From assembly GCA_903813345.2 (NCBI GenBank), contig CAIIXF020000011.1, positions 14,989,754 to 15,049,753 on the forward strand: 60,000 bases of DNA. Reading direction: 5' to 3'. The notes beneath the pieces are model-generated. The model searched no databases, was not told the DNA's origin, and saw only the letters and a list, made by a program, of their open reading frames with translations. Within the stretch, counting starts at the first letter, position 1. Every line of letters begins with the position of its first letter. Made by a program: the position numbers and the translations under genes. This stretch comes from Owenia fusiformis (Eukaryota; Annelida; Polychaeta; Sabellida; Oweniidae). This document shows positions 11,859 through 23,556 of the stretch, piece after piece.

Positions 11859-11913
11859 TTGATTCTCCAAACCCGAAGAATTTTCTTGAGCATTGGCTCC
11901 GTTGCCAAAAATT

Positions 11914-11986
11914 CAAGCTTGCCAGGACTCGAACCTGGAATCTTCCGCTCCGTAGGCAGACGCGTTGTCCATTGCGCCACAAGCCC
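11914..11986 (-). tRNA. tRNA-Arg (anticodon ACG)
   Basis: The 73-nt minus-strand sequence folds as a cloverleaf. The acceptor strand GGGCTTG pairs with CAAGCTT, there is an A-box-like TGGCGCAATGG, and the anticodon arm TCTGC-CTACGGA-GCGGA carries ACG. The T arm CCAGG-TTCGAGT-CCTGG contains the B box, and the discriminator base is G. A T5 pol III terminator follows immediately. The first two acceptor pairs are G.U, which is unusual for this isoacceptor, so reduced function or a tRNA-derived copy is possible. Confidence 0.85.
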
Positions 11987-12086
11987 ATCATCTGGCACGA
12001 TTTATTTCACTCGCTACCTTGAACCAAACTGAAGAGTCCGCCTTTTTATTCACGCTCGAAGTTCTGGATGCCTTCTTGTCGAGAAC

Positions 12087-13290
12087 ATGCAGCTAAGGCC
12101 ACCGGGGTACTACATGCCATGTGCACCAAGTACAATTAGCATCTTGCCAAGTACGAAGTATACACATTGCCCAGCATGTGGACCAAGTTACAAGTCACAT
12201 GCTGCCAAGTCCCATATTCAAAATTTTCGAAGTCTTAATGATAAACCTCGCATGTGCAGCATGTGGACCAAGTTAGCAAGTGACATGCTGCCATGTTACA
12301 TGTTCAAATAGCATCTTGCCAAGTTTAAACTATACATCTTGCATGTGCAGCATGTGGACCAAGTTAGCAAGTGACATGGTACCATGTTGCATGTTCAAAT
12401 AGCATCTTGCCAAGTTTAAACTATATATCTCGCATGTGCTGCATGTGGACCAAGTTAGCAAGTGACATGCTGCCATGTTGCATGTTCAAATAGCATCTTG
12501 CCAAGTTTAAACTATACATCTCGCATGTGCAGCATGTGGACCAAGTTAGCAAGTGACATGCTACCATGTTGCATGTTCAAATAGCATCTTGCCAAGTTTA
12601 AACCATACATCTCGCATGTGCTGCATGTGGACCAAGTTAGCAAGTGACATGCTGCCATGTTGCATGTTCAAATAGCATCTTGCCAAGTTTAAACTGTACA
12701 TCTCGCATGTGCAGCATGTGGACCAAGTTAGCAAGTGACATGCTACCATGTTGCATGTTGAAATAGCATATTGCCAAGTTTAAACTATACAACTCGCATG
12801 TGCAGCATGTGGACCAAGTTGCCAAGTGACATGGTACCATGTTGCATGTACAGATATCATCTTGCCAAGTTTAAACTATACATCTCGTCTCGCATGTGCA
12901 GCATGTGGACCAAGTTAGCAAGTGACATGCTACCATGTTGCATGTTGAAATAGCATCTTGCCAAGTTTAAACTATACAACTCGCATGTGCAGCATGTGGA
13001 CCAAGTTGCCAAGTGACATGGTACCATGTTGCATGTACAAATAGCATCTTGCCAAGTTTAAACTATACAGCTCGCATGTGCAGCATGTGGACCAAGTTGC
13101 CAAGTGACATGGTACCATGTTGCATGTACAGATAGCATCTTGCCACGTTTAAACCATACGACTCACATGTGCAGCATGTGGACCAAGTTGCCAAGTGGCA
13201 TGCGGCCATGTTGCATGTTCGAATAGCATCTTGCCAAGTTTCAACTATACATCTCTCATGTGCAGCATGTGGATCAAGTTCCAAAATGAC
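12087..13290 (+). repeat. 91-bp satellite array (~12 units)
   Basis: The unit starts CATGTGCAGCATGTGGACC, passes through AGTGACATGCTGCCATGTTG and CATCTTGCCAAGTTTAAACT, and ends ATACATCTCG. Unit starts are near 12251, 12342, 12433, 12524, 12615, 12706, 12797, 12894, 12986, 13077, 13168 and 13259, a period of 91 with one 6-bp insertion. Diagnostic variants (GCTG/GCAG, GCTGCC/GCTACC/GGTACC) alternate over part of the array, so dimers of ~182 bp have also been amplified. The first ~160 bp are degenerate. Short frames inside it are repeat artefacts. Confidence 0.95.
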
Positions 13291-15300
13291 ACGTTTGTTT
13301 ATTTGGAATGGGAAATTAAATGATAAAATATATTTTTAAACTAAAAAGCTTGTTTAATGAACGGTAAAACGAATGAAACGAACACAAATTTGGAAAATGT
13401 AATTTAAAAAATGGTAAATTGGTATATAAGTTTGAGCTTTGTAGTAAGCATATGAAGAAATCATCCTCTACAATATTCTTGGTTAGCTGACCACTAACTC
13501 CCGGGCACTGACTACATTTGTATTCTGCCACTCTCAGGCCAGTAGTCAGCTTTTACCAGGGAGGGAAGCAGGGGGGAGGGCTGTTTTTAAAGAATTCCAT
13601 GAGGGATTTGACTTTTCCTTTGCATTATATCTTAGAATTCACACATGTAAAATGTTTCAATATGATGATAATAAGACGATTACTAGTAGATTAGTAGATT
13701 ACTAAATTTATGTTCTCATAAAAACAAAAGTAGATTGCAGAGAATAATTTATTATGTAGAGATGATTTTATTATGGAATAATTGTGAAGTAATAAACTTG
13801 TTAATGTTACAAAGCTATGAACAGCATATTACTGTATCATATACAATTATTCTAACACAATTCTAAACACATGTGAACATTATAGTATCCTTGTATTAAT
13901 GTTCCAATCTGAGTGTCAGTTAGTTCACTAAGTAGGCTCCCTGGTCAGAAACATCTTGAATTCTTGAATAAGTAGAAATAAGAATATAACTGTATTTATG
14001 TGAAAATCTGTATATCTGCAAATATAGAACATTTACCATTGCCCATGAGTTTTCTGCTCTGTAGAAAGACCATAAATGCACATCTTTATGAATTTATATA
14101 ATCAATAGCACTTTAAGTCCCCATATAAGGTCTAAATCACTTTGACTTATACTGTAGTCTTACTCAGTGTTATATGGAAGAATGTGAAACTTTTTTTAAT
14201 TGCTAATTATGAATTTATATAAAACTAACTTTTATAACTAACTTTTAGAGATCACATATATATTCTAATAAGCGATAATTCAAACCAATGCATAGCATTC
14301 ATCCTCACATGATTTTGGTGAAAAATTAAGAAAATTGGTTCAAAAATAGGCGAGATATGAACTCATCAATGATTTAAAATGGTTCAGAGAAAAATGTATT
14401 TCAAAATTTCTTAGTTGTCATAGAAACCAATGGTACATAATATTTCAAACATATATACTTCCTTTTAATCTCAGGTTAGACAATCAACATTGGTTTATAT
14501 TTGAAGTTTTGCATATTTAGAAAAGATTAACATTGGAAAAAATGATGTCACTGCCGACCATACGTTTTTATGTAAATCTACCGTAAAATATTTTGTTTTT
14601 CCGTAAATGCAACAAAACACCCATACCATTTAAACCCGTAAAACTACTGTTATCTCCTGTACCGTAGTTTTACTAAAATCTATGGTAATTTTTTAAAATC
14701 CATTTTTTCTGTGAAAATGGCCGTAAAAACCTCCCGTATTTTTGACTGAAATCTCCCTTAATCTACCGTGTTTGAGCTAAATCTAGTCAGTAACCTTGAT
14801 TATTGGACTTCTTTCTTTTACTTTCAGTTTTACAGCAAGGAAATGTATATTTTCTGTAAAAACTGAGCGAGCAAAGGAACCCTCATAATACTTGTTCAGG
14901 GCCAACTTACATCATGGGCTTTTAATAATCAGCCTGATTACTCATTAATTTTTGTCATATTTTGTTTTCCCATTTCATTTAACTTTTATTCACCATGACC
15001 TCGTTCAAAACCAATTTCAGGTTGGCAGGTCTGACGTTAGTTGCAAAATATTTTTGATATGCCAAACCATTGAAGTGGCGCATCATTAAAAAAAATTCAA
15101 CTTTTATTTGAAAAATGGCGGGAAATTTGATAACGAGAAATGAAAAAATTCAAAAAATGAATTTAACCCTTACCCCAAAAAATGAATTTAACCCTAAGAC
15201 CATGAATATGTGTGTCAAAAATGTAAAATAAATTAAAAAATGAATTCCATAAATAAATAAATTTTTCTATGTCAAAATATAAAAAAAATAATTTAATTCG
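13291..15300. other. AT-rich intergenic DNA
   Basis: No gene is seen. Near 14570-14770 there are degenerate short repeats around ACCGTAAA and CCGTAGTTTTAC. From 15100 to 15290 there are variants of AAAAAATGAATTTAACCCT leading into the satellite to the right. The stretch AAACGAATGAAAC near 13368 resembles 17388-17400, on the far side of the satellite region. Confidence 0.5.
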
Positions 15301-16262
15301 AACCTTAACCCTAACCAACCCCAACCCTATTAAACCAGATGGAGTTTTAAATGATTACCTAACCCTGACCTACCCGCTGAGGACACAGGACGCGTACTAG
15401 ACCCTAATGATACAGGGTCCAATTGGCAGGAGCGGTAATCGCATACCAGACCCTAATGATACAGGGTCCACTTGGCAGGAGCAGCGTTCGCATACCAGAC
15501 CCTAATGATACAGGGTCCACTTGGCAGGAGCGGCGTTTGCATACCAGACCCTAATGATACAGGATCTACTTAGCAGGAGCAGCGATCCCTAACCAACCCT
15601 ATTAAACCAGATGGGGTTTTAAATGATTACCTAACCCTGAACTACCCACTGAGGACACAGGACGCGTACCAGACCCTAATGATACAGGGTCCACTTGGCA
15701 GGAGCGGCGATCGTGTACCAGACCCTAATGATAGAGGGTCCACTTGGCAGGAGCGGCATTCGTGTACCAGACCCTAATGATACAAGGTTCACTTTGCAGG
15801 AGCAGCGATCGCTATCAGTAGGGTCTGGCACATGAACGCCGCTCCTGCAAAGTTAAATGAGTTTAAACCGTAACCTCAACCCACCCTAACCAACCCTATT
15901 AAACCAGATGGGGTTTTAAATGATTACCTAACCCTGACCTACCCACTGAGGACACAGGACACGTACCAGACCCTAATGATACAGGGTCCACTTGGCAGGA
16001 GCGGCGATCGTGTCCCAGACCCTAATGATAGAGGGTCCACTTGGCAGGAGCGGCATTCGTGTACCAGACCCTAATGATACGAGGTCAACTTGGCAGGAGC
16101 GGCGATTGCGTACCAGACCCTAATGATACGAGGTCAACTTGGCAGGAGCGGCGATTGCGTACCAGACCCTAATGATACAGGGTCAACTTGGCAGGAGCGG
16201 TGATCACATACCAAACCCTAATGATAAAGTGTCCACTTGGCAGGAGCAGCGTTCACGGTTCA
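15300..16262 (+). repeat. 49-bp satellite in three higher-order blocks
   Basis: The basic unit is ~49 bp and contains CCAGACCCTAATGATACAGG and CACTTGGCAGGAGCGGCG (starts at 15442, 15491 and 15540 show the period). Three blocks each open with the same leader, CCAACCCTATTAAACCAGAT followed by GATTACCTAACCCTGACC, at about 15321, 15594 and 15888, spaced ~273 and ~294 bp. One unit is inverted at about 15822-15860. The array is markedly GC-richer than its surroundings. Confidence 0.92.
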
Positions 16263-17300
16263 CGTACATCTTTTATTGACTCAGATGTCATCACAATGAC
16301 ATATTAGTCAGTACAATGTACAATATACAAAAATAACTTAGACTAAACTAACTACAAAATACAAAATGTAAACAACATGACAAATGCAAAAACATAAGTT
16401 ATGAGTCAAGTTTTAAATACAGCATAAGAAAATGTAAAATATCAGTGTGATGTATCATTGACACAATGTTCATCCAACACATATACAATGTATGAATTAA
16501 AGATCATTGCCAGGATCAATAAATGACTATGTCTGTTGAACTTGGCAACATGCACACATGGCACCACCAACATTTCTGGTACATGGTACAGATGCTAATA
16601 CAAGATGGCAAGTAGAACCATGTTGAGCATTAATAGACATTATTATAACATGGACATCCAACATGCCATGCTACAGCCAATAGCCATATTTATCACATGA
16701 CAACATGCTGTACTTGGTAAGTTGTGAACTTGGGATCACTTGAATCAAGGTACTTGGCACACATGCAAATATAAGATGGCAAGTATGCCAATGCAACATG
16801 TATAAATCAACATGCACATCCAACATGCGAACATGGCAGTACTCACAAATTCTGATACATGTACACATGCTAAAACAAGATGCCATGTCCAACCAAAATA
16901 GTACATGTTCCAATCTAGAATAAATCTTGAATTATCACTTGCACATTCAACATGCCATGTTGAGCCAGTTGCTCTGTCTTTCACATGCTAGACCAGTAGC
17001 ATGTTGTCAGAAAGGTACTTGCTAAAATATTGCCATGTTACTAACAAGTATATGCCAAGTGACTGCACAGGATCTTGTAGCACGTTTATGATGACTGATA
17101 TGAGGCTGCCTGATATGGGAGACTGATATGCTTTATATTACTTATACTATAGGGCCTATCATAGTGCTCATCTCATATCATAGTGCTACATGTCTCTGTG
17201 AGTGACTGCATCTTGTAGATATTACCACTTGGCAACATGGCAGAACATGGCATGTTTGGACCCGGTGGCCATAAATGAGAACATGGATTCAGGTGAACGT
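16263..17300 (-). repeat. Decayed, inverted relatives of the 91-bp satellite
   Basis: From about 16545 to 17060 and again near 17220-17270, words such as ACAAGATGGCAAG, CCAACATGCCATG, TCACATGACAACATGCTG and TACTTGG recur irregularly. Read in reverse complement they match CATCTTGCCAAG, CATGTTGCATGTT and CAAGTGACATGCTGCC of the 12.1-13.3 kb satellite. No regular period survives. The two families thus flank the 49-bp satellite in opposite orientation. Confidence 0.6.
17066..17200 (+). repeat. Dispersed ~135-bp repeat, copy 1
   Basis: From CACAGGATCTTGTAGCAC through ATGATGACTGATATG and CTATAGGGCCTATCATAGTG to GCTACATGTCTCTGTG. The same sequence occurs at 31996-32126 in the same orientation with small indels. 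Confidence 0.85.
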
Positions 17301-18346
17301 AACTTTATTCTGACAACTAATCAAAACTGAACAAAATTGATTGTACGTAACAGACAATTTATTGTTTTACAATATTTTGATTGGCTAAACGAATGAAACC
17401 AACAAATTATGACATGTGAAATGACAATTTTGAAATGTAAAATTTAAAAGTGACAAACACAACCTCCCTATCCACTCTTTGGGAGCCCTAGTAAATTAGT
17501 AATATGTACATGCAGCAGTGGTAGTGTACAGCTTATTATCACACTTCGCTTTGTATTCTAAAGCCTGTTGTTTGTAATAACACTGTTCACTCAACGTATG
17601 TTTTGTGTGTGGGCAGTCAACGATAATCATTGTTTTATCCCGGTTATTATAACAGAACCGTACTAAACGAAAAAACGCAAATAAGAGAAAGCTTTCACAC
17701 ACATAAAAATAATGAACTAGTCTAATCCGCCAGTATAAACTCTGTGCTATACGTAGCCGGGTCAGGCGCACACTTTAATGATAATTGACTATCCGCTATC
17801 CTATTAATGACTATCCGCTACTCAGTTAAATTGCTCTTACCTTTATTTATCAATTATGTTTCTAAATACTTCATAATTCAGGAGTTTGTTCAGAATTTTC
17901 TTATTTCACTACTTCCTTATTCAGCCATGTTTGTTGATAGTCTCATTAAAAAGTTTATATGTGAATTTCTTACAGAAACAGTCCTGAAGAATTTGAACAT
18001 ACATAATTTAACTGTACCAGTAATACAGATATTCCCGAGTCAGTTTGTTTGGAGTTTTCTATGGCAATGATGATACTTGCTGATACTCTAATCTTGAGGG
18101 GTCTGTGATGCACATGGTTAAATCATCAGGCATGGACCAGTTACGATTTTTCAGTTGTATAACAGCTTCACAGCACCGACTTTTGAGCGCTTCATTCAAT
18201 AGTAAATTTCATGTAAAATGATAATTAAAATCTCTTCTCTTGAGAAGCTTTCGTGCAAACCTTTTCGAGATGTTATATTAATATTCTGCTCTAAATACCC
18301 TTAACATACCTGTGAACCATCAGTAATTATGTCTGTATGGCGTTTT
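17300..18346. other. Intergenic DNA, no gene supported
   Basis: Two short frames (17496-17771 on minus, 17807-18070 on plus) have hydrophobic AT-driven compositions without domain resemblance or splice context, and I do not call them. I see nothing else distinctive. Confidence 0.4.
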
Positions 18347-20026
18347 TAGCTCACATGGTGAGCTTTTGCAATCACTCACTTGTCCGTCTGTCTGTCCGTC
18401 CGTCTGTCCGTCCGTCCGTCAACAATAGGGGCACGTTTTAAAACCTCTGTCGATAGGATTCCTGTTTTAAGTTATTTCTGTTCAACATCAATACAGAAAT
18501 CTCCCCTATGACTCCTGGTTCAAAAGCTTGCCTATTTTCAAAATGGCCGCCACTTTTGTCTCGCGAAATTCACTTTTGACCCATTTGTTTTAAAACCTCT
18601 GTCGATAGGATTCCCGTTTTATAAGTTATTTCTGTTCAACATCAATACAGAAAACTCCCCTATGACTCTTGGTTCAAAAGCTCGCCTATTTTCAAAATGG
18701 CGGTCACTTTTGTCTCGCGAAATTCACTTTTGACCCATTTCCTAGCTTTACTAATAATTTCAGGTGTCCTTCACTGTAAAAATCCATGTCAATGTAAAGG
18801 GTAGATATATGTTATAATATTGTTACAAAAAATCAGCGAAAAATTATATCCATTTTTTTATTTTCAGCCATTTTAGTTAACATTGATTTGTCTATCTGAC
18901 TCGCGAAATCCACTTTCCGTCAATAACAGTGGCACGTTTTAAAACCTCTGTCGATAGGATTCCTGTTTTAAGTTATTTCTGTTCAACATCAATACAGAAA
19001 ACTCCCCTATGACTCCTGGTTCAAAAGCTCGCCTATTTTCAAAATGGCCGCCATTTTTGTCTCTCGAAATTCACTTTTGACCCATTTCCTAGCTTTACAA
19101 ATAATTTCAAGTGTCCTACATTGTAAAAATCCATGTCAATGTAAAGAGTAGATGTATGAAATAATTTTGTTACGAAAAATCAGCGAAAAATTATATCCAT
19201 TTTTTTTATTTTCAGCTATTTTAGTTAACATTGATTTGTTCATCTGTCTCGCAAAATCCACTTTTGGACCATTTACCTTAAACCCTCTGTCGATGGGATT
19301 TCCATTTTAAGTTAATTTTGTTCAACATCAATACAAAAAACTCTCCTATGACTCTTGGTTCAAAAGCTCGCCTATTTTCAAAATGGTCGCCATTCTTGTT
19401 CCGCGAAATTCACTTTTTGCCCATTTCCTAGCTTTACAAATAAATTCAGCTGTCCTGCATTGTAAAAAGCCGTGTCACTGTAAAGAGTAGTTGTATGAAA
19501 TAATTTTGTTACAAAAAATCTGCAAAATATTATATCTGTTTTTTTATTTTCAGCCATTTTAGTTAACATTGATTTGTCCATCTGTCTCGCGAAATCCTCT
19601 TTTGAACCATTTGCTTAAAACCTCTGTCGATAGGATTCCAGTTTCACATTATTTTTGTTCAACATCAATATAAAAAAACTCCCCTATGACTACTGGTTCA
19701 AAAGCTTGCCTGATTACAAAATGGTCGCCATTTTTGTCTCGCGAAATTCAATTTTGGCCTATTTCCTAGCTTTACAAATAATTTCAGGTGTCTTGCATTG
19801 CAAAAAGCCATGTGACTGTAAAGAGTAGTTGTATGAAATAATTTTGTTCCAAATGATTGGCAAAAAATTATATCCGTTTTTTTTCTCAGCCATTTTACTT
19901 AACATCGATTTGTCCATCTGTCTCTCAGTCAGTCCAAAATAGTGGCAAGTGGCTTGAAATAATTTTGTTACAAAAAATCAGCAAAAAATTATATCCGTTT
20001 TTTTCTGTCACCATGTGAGCCCAGTA
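18347..20026 (+). mobile_element. Repeat element of ~340-bp tandem units with GTCC microsatellite head
   Basis: It starts AGCTCACATGGTGAGCTTTT, is followed by a (GTCY)n microsatellite at about 18384-18421, and ends TCACCATGTGAGCCCAG near 20026, so the termini are short inverted repeats (CTCACATGGTGA). The body consists of about 4.5 units of ~340 bp, each with CCTCTGTCGATAGGATTCC, CTCCCCTATGACTCCTGG, a CAAAATGGCCGCC-like motif and TCGCGAAATTCACTTTTG, at about 18445, 18600 (the first is shortened), 18942, 19277 and 19617. No coding capacity. It is a non-autonomous element of a type common in marine invertebrate genomes. Confidence 0.85.
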
Positions 20027-20202
20027 CCCACGGTACTAATTTTTATACCTTGAACTTAACCGATTTCGAGGTATCAGTCCAAAAAGAAGTCCTCTAAATT
20101 AAACATGAGGTACGAAAATGATGGGACATTTTCTCAAGATTATGAATCTGAAATCAGAAATTCCGGTTCAGTAGATCCTATAACTACGTGTATAATATAC
20201 AG

Positions 20203-20379
20203 GTCCGTAGCCAGAGGGGGAGCTGGGGGAGCGGAAGCTTCCCCCCTGACCAGAAATTCTTTCAAAATCATGCAGTTTTCCACCATTCTGAGAATTTTTC
20301 GCATGATTTTTAGCCAAAATTGTGAAAAAACTCCCCCCTGGAAAAAAGCTCCCCCCTCCTGATAAAAGCTGGCTACGGG
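20203..20379. mobile_element. MITE with GTCCGTAGCCAG / CTGGCTACGGGC ends
   Basis: Terminal inverted repeats GTCCGTAGCCAGAGGGGGAG and CTCCTGATAAAAGCTGGC...ACGGGC flank ~150 bp containing complementary purine- and pyrimidine-rich runs (CCCCCCTG and GGGGGAG). It has the size and structure of a non-autonomous hAT-like element; the superfamily is inferred only from the ends. Confidence 0.75.
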
Positions 20380-20905
20380 CAAGATATATATCATGGTGGA
20401 ACTTTTCTTAGATCTTGTGGATCAGGTTTCCCCGGTAATTTTAAAATCGGCAGAGACATACTGCTAAGGTACGCAATGAACGAACTGCTTTTTGAGGTAT
20501 GCAGCGTTTATTGCGGACAAGTTAACCTCAAGATAAAAACTCTAAGGTTATCATCGTCATAAAACACCTGGATTTTCAATATGGAAAATATGTATAGGTG
20601 ACCCCGAAGATGATATTTTTTATATAAAAACAAGTACAATATATGATGATCAACCATGGTCGCATCATATACACACAGTATATAGCATCATACCTTCACA
20701 GAAGCCGACTGAAAATGGAACTACATGTACGAATACTATTAAAGAGAAAATGTGTAATTGTTAAGTTTTGCTGTTTTTACTAATTGGATATTGCATCAAA
20801 ACAGGTAAATGCGATTCAGGACAAAGTCATCAAAAGATTCCAAGAAAAAAATCAAGGGATAATTGGTACTTTGGAGATATATGGTATGGAGGATGGTTTT
20901 AGATA

Positions 20906-21360
20906 AATCTTATTGCACACGACATATCTTATTGTATACGCCATATCTTATTGCATACTACATATCTTATTGGATACGACATATCTTATTGCATAAGACA
21001 TCTTATTGCATACGACATATTTTATGGCATACGACATATCTTATTGCATACGACAAATCTTGCACACGACATATCTTATTGTATACGACATATCTTATTG
21101 CATACTACATATCTTATTGGATACGACATATCTTATTGCATAAGACACATCCTATTGCATACGACATATCTTATGGCATACGACATATCTTATTGCATAC
21201 GGCATATCTTATTGCATACGACATATCTTATTGGATACGAAATATCTAATTGCATACGACATATCTTATTGAATACGGCATATATTATTACGTGCGCCAT
21301 ATCTTATTGGGTACGACATTTTATTGCATACGGCATATTTTATTGGATACGACATATAGG
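20906..21360 (+). repeat. 19-bp tandem array (~24 units) abutting a gene exon
   Basis: The unit is close to CTTATTGCATACGACATAT. Three units (57 bp) return to the same frame, so long frames run through it reading words like YLIAYDISYCIRHILLHT. One continues in frame into the sulfotransferase exon at 21399, but a pyrimidine tract plus CAG acceptor at 21396-21398 separates the array (intronic) from the coding exon. Confidence 0.93.
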
Positions 21361-21398
21361 CTATAACATTCGTTCAAATCCAACCATTTTCCTTACAG

Positions 21399-23556
21399 GC
21401 CAGAATTCAGGACAAAATGTGGATCACCGAATGATGAATCCTAGACTTACGCGCACATTACGGAGTTCCATTGAGAGAAATGAGCAAAAGCTTGTCCTGA
21501 TATTCTCCTACGAGAGAAGTGGATCTTCCTTTTTAGGTTGGGCAATAGATCGTCATCCTGCTGTGTTTTACATATATGAACCATTATGCGAACAATATAC
21601 CAAGGTATGTGTATTATATTAGTTTTCACCCTGTAGCGTAATTATTGAGGTAAAAATAAATGAGTTTTGTGTATCTTTTTAGGAACCTCGAAAAGGTTAT
21701 TTGAGAGTTATGATAAAAACAACTACAGTATATCTCATCTTTTAAATAAAGATCCAGATGTGATTTCATTTTGGAAATCATCCTATCGTAATTCAAATTG
21801 AAAGGCGTCTATACTTGCGTACATCACATTTAAAAACAAAGAGCTCGAGCATATATACGATTTTTATTTTCCAGCCTTGTCACGTTTTTTTTTATGTTTA
21901 TTGTGCAGAATGTAATATTATATAGTTGTTATCACTGCTTAAGTCAACGTAACCTGTGGTCGGACGCCAGATAATATGACTTGAGGCAAGGGAAAAATCA
22001 GTACCTGGGAAGTTACGGTTTACATCAGAGTATTCCCATCACGATAAATCATGACATCTCATTTCTTCTCAGCCCTGAGATGTTTCGTGAAACAGAAAGA
22101 TGCTATGAGTATCAGAATAGAGTATTCCATACCTACCGAGGTTCTTACATAAAGAACGGGAATTTATATTGTATCTAGGGTGCCATGGTCCGGAACAGGG
22201 ATTGATACAGCTAGCTGTATTCAATATTCATCCCGGTCCCGCTCCTGAAAAGCGAACTCAATTGGGAGCTCAAGCTTGCATATAAATTCTCAAAGCCAAC
22301 CTGTACTTATGACCAATCGCCCATTAAAATACATCGCTTAAATAAGGCTACGTTCGCGTTGAGGTTTTCAAAAACAGTGCTAGCTTAAACTCCCTAATAA
22401 TATGTTGTCAACTTGTGTTGTCTTAAACAGTCTATTAAAGCCACACATTATGTTTGGTGCTTACACAATTGTAATATGTAGTTCTGTTAACAATTGATAC
22501 ATTAGAAGGTTTTTGAGACCATCAGATGTTGTTGTCAAGTGAAAATATGGACGTTTTGGCGTTATGGATCTTTTTTCTGTACAATATATAAAACATGTAA
22601 ACTTTTGTAGAAAATGGTCTTCCCAAGGAAAACTAAAATTGATGACAGAACACTAGATCTAGAAGCTGAGGTTTACAAACAAATTCAACTCTGTAATTTG
22701 GATAATCTCCCAAGAGAATGTGATGTGATGAAAGGCGGACACTTGGAAAAAAAGAAATCCGCAAGATATATATATATGGAGGGATTCTCAAAATGTATGC
22801 AAAGCAATGAAGCCAATCCTTATGGTATGGAGAAAATAGATCACTGTATCCAAGGTGCGATTGGGCTATGTAAATCAAGATCGGTAGGTTACCCTCATTA
22901 TGTTAGTTAGCTAGTTAAATATTTATTATAGTGTCACAGGAGAAGACATATACATTTACAAGAAAGACAATATGAAAAAAACACAGATTTACTTGAAGTT
23001 CAATAGAATAACATACCACTGTAAAAATGATTTAATATATTTCAAGGTGTTACTAGCCAAATTGGTCCGGGGAACAATGGAGGGACTCTCTCACTTTCTA
23101 AATACCCTCAAATGTCCAGACAATGTAAAGGTCATCCACCTTTTAAGAGATCCAAGGGGAGCGATTAACAGTCGTGTAAGTACAAGATGGACACACTTTC
23201 CAAACTGCAGCCAAAGTGAAAAATACGACTTCATAAGTGCTATGTGTCAGCGTATACAAAAAGATATAAACATTAGACATGAACTAGAAAAGAAGTATCC
23301 AAATATGTTCGTGCAGGTCCGATATGAAGACTTGGTCGAGGATGTGAATACGACCATTGGGGCACTGTTACAGTTTATAGACTTGCCGTTCTTTCCATAC
23401 CATCAAAATACACTCAAATCAAAGTCGGAAAATTCCTCAGACTTTGTCAATAAATGGAAGCGCACACTTGATAGGAGATTACAGGAGAAGATTGATGAAC
23501 AATGTGTGGGAGTATATAACTTATTGGGTTATCAAAAAATCGCAAAATATTGGTGA
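21399..23556 (+). CDS. Carbohydrate sulfotransferase (CHST1/3-like), 5' exon missing
   Basis: Transfers sulfate from PAPS to a sugar hydroxyl of glycans, acting as a type II Golgi membrane enzyme in known relatives (Pfam Sulfotransfer family). Three exons join with phase-0 introns: 21399-21604, 22611-22883 and 23047-23556. They end in consistent donors (AAG|GTATGT, TCG|GTAGGT) and acceptors (TTTTGTAG, TTTCAAG). The first contains the 5'-phosphosulfate loop (LIFSYERSGSSFLGWAID); the last contains the 3'-phosphate site (VIHLLRDPRGAINSR) and the typical C-terminus (RYEDLVED, KWKRTLD, LLGY). The joined part is about 329 residues, against ~400 in the family. The missing N-terminus should hold a cytoplasmic tail and membrane anchor, and the first exon here starts mid-codon. 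A conceivable anchor exon at 20715 (MELHVRILLKRKCVIVKFCC) meets a stop before its best donor, so I did not include it. No break is seen in the catalytic part. Confidence 0.88.
22027..22116 (+). repeat. Dispersed ~90-bp repeat in sulfotransferase intron
   Basis: The stretch around CATCTCATTTCTTCTCAG, TGAGATGTTTCGTG and GCTATGAGTATCAGAAT recurs at about 50105-50190 in the same orientation (CATCTCATTTCTTCTCGG and so on). It lies within the first intron and is not coding. Confidence 0.75.

Noticed and set aside
12561-13284. Cys-rich short frames (words like VHMLHMRDV, CTCE) in the 91-bp satellite
   Set aside because: Period 91 is not a multiple of three, so frames shift each unit; repeat artefacts.
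15300-16262. Interstitial telomere (CCCTAA-like words)
   Set aside because: The CCCTAA words are embedded once per 49-bp unit as CCCTAATGATAC and are not in tandem hexamers.
20863-21249. 128-codon frame upstream of the sulfotransferase
   Set aside because: Translation of the 19-bp array, not a coding exon.
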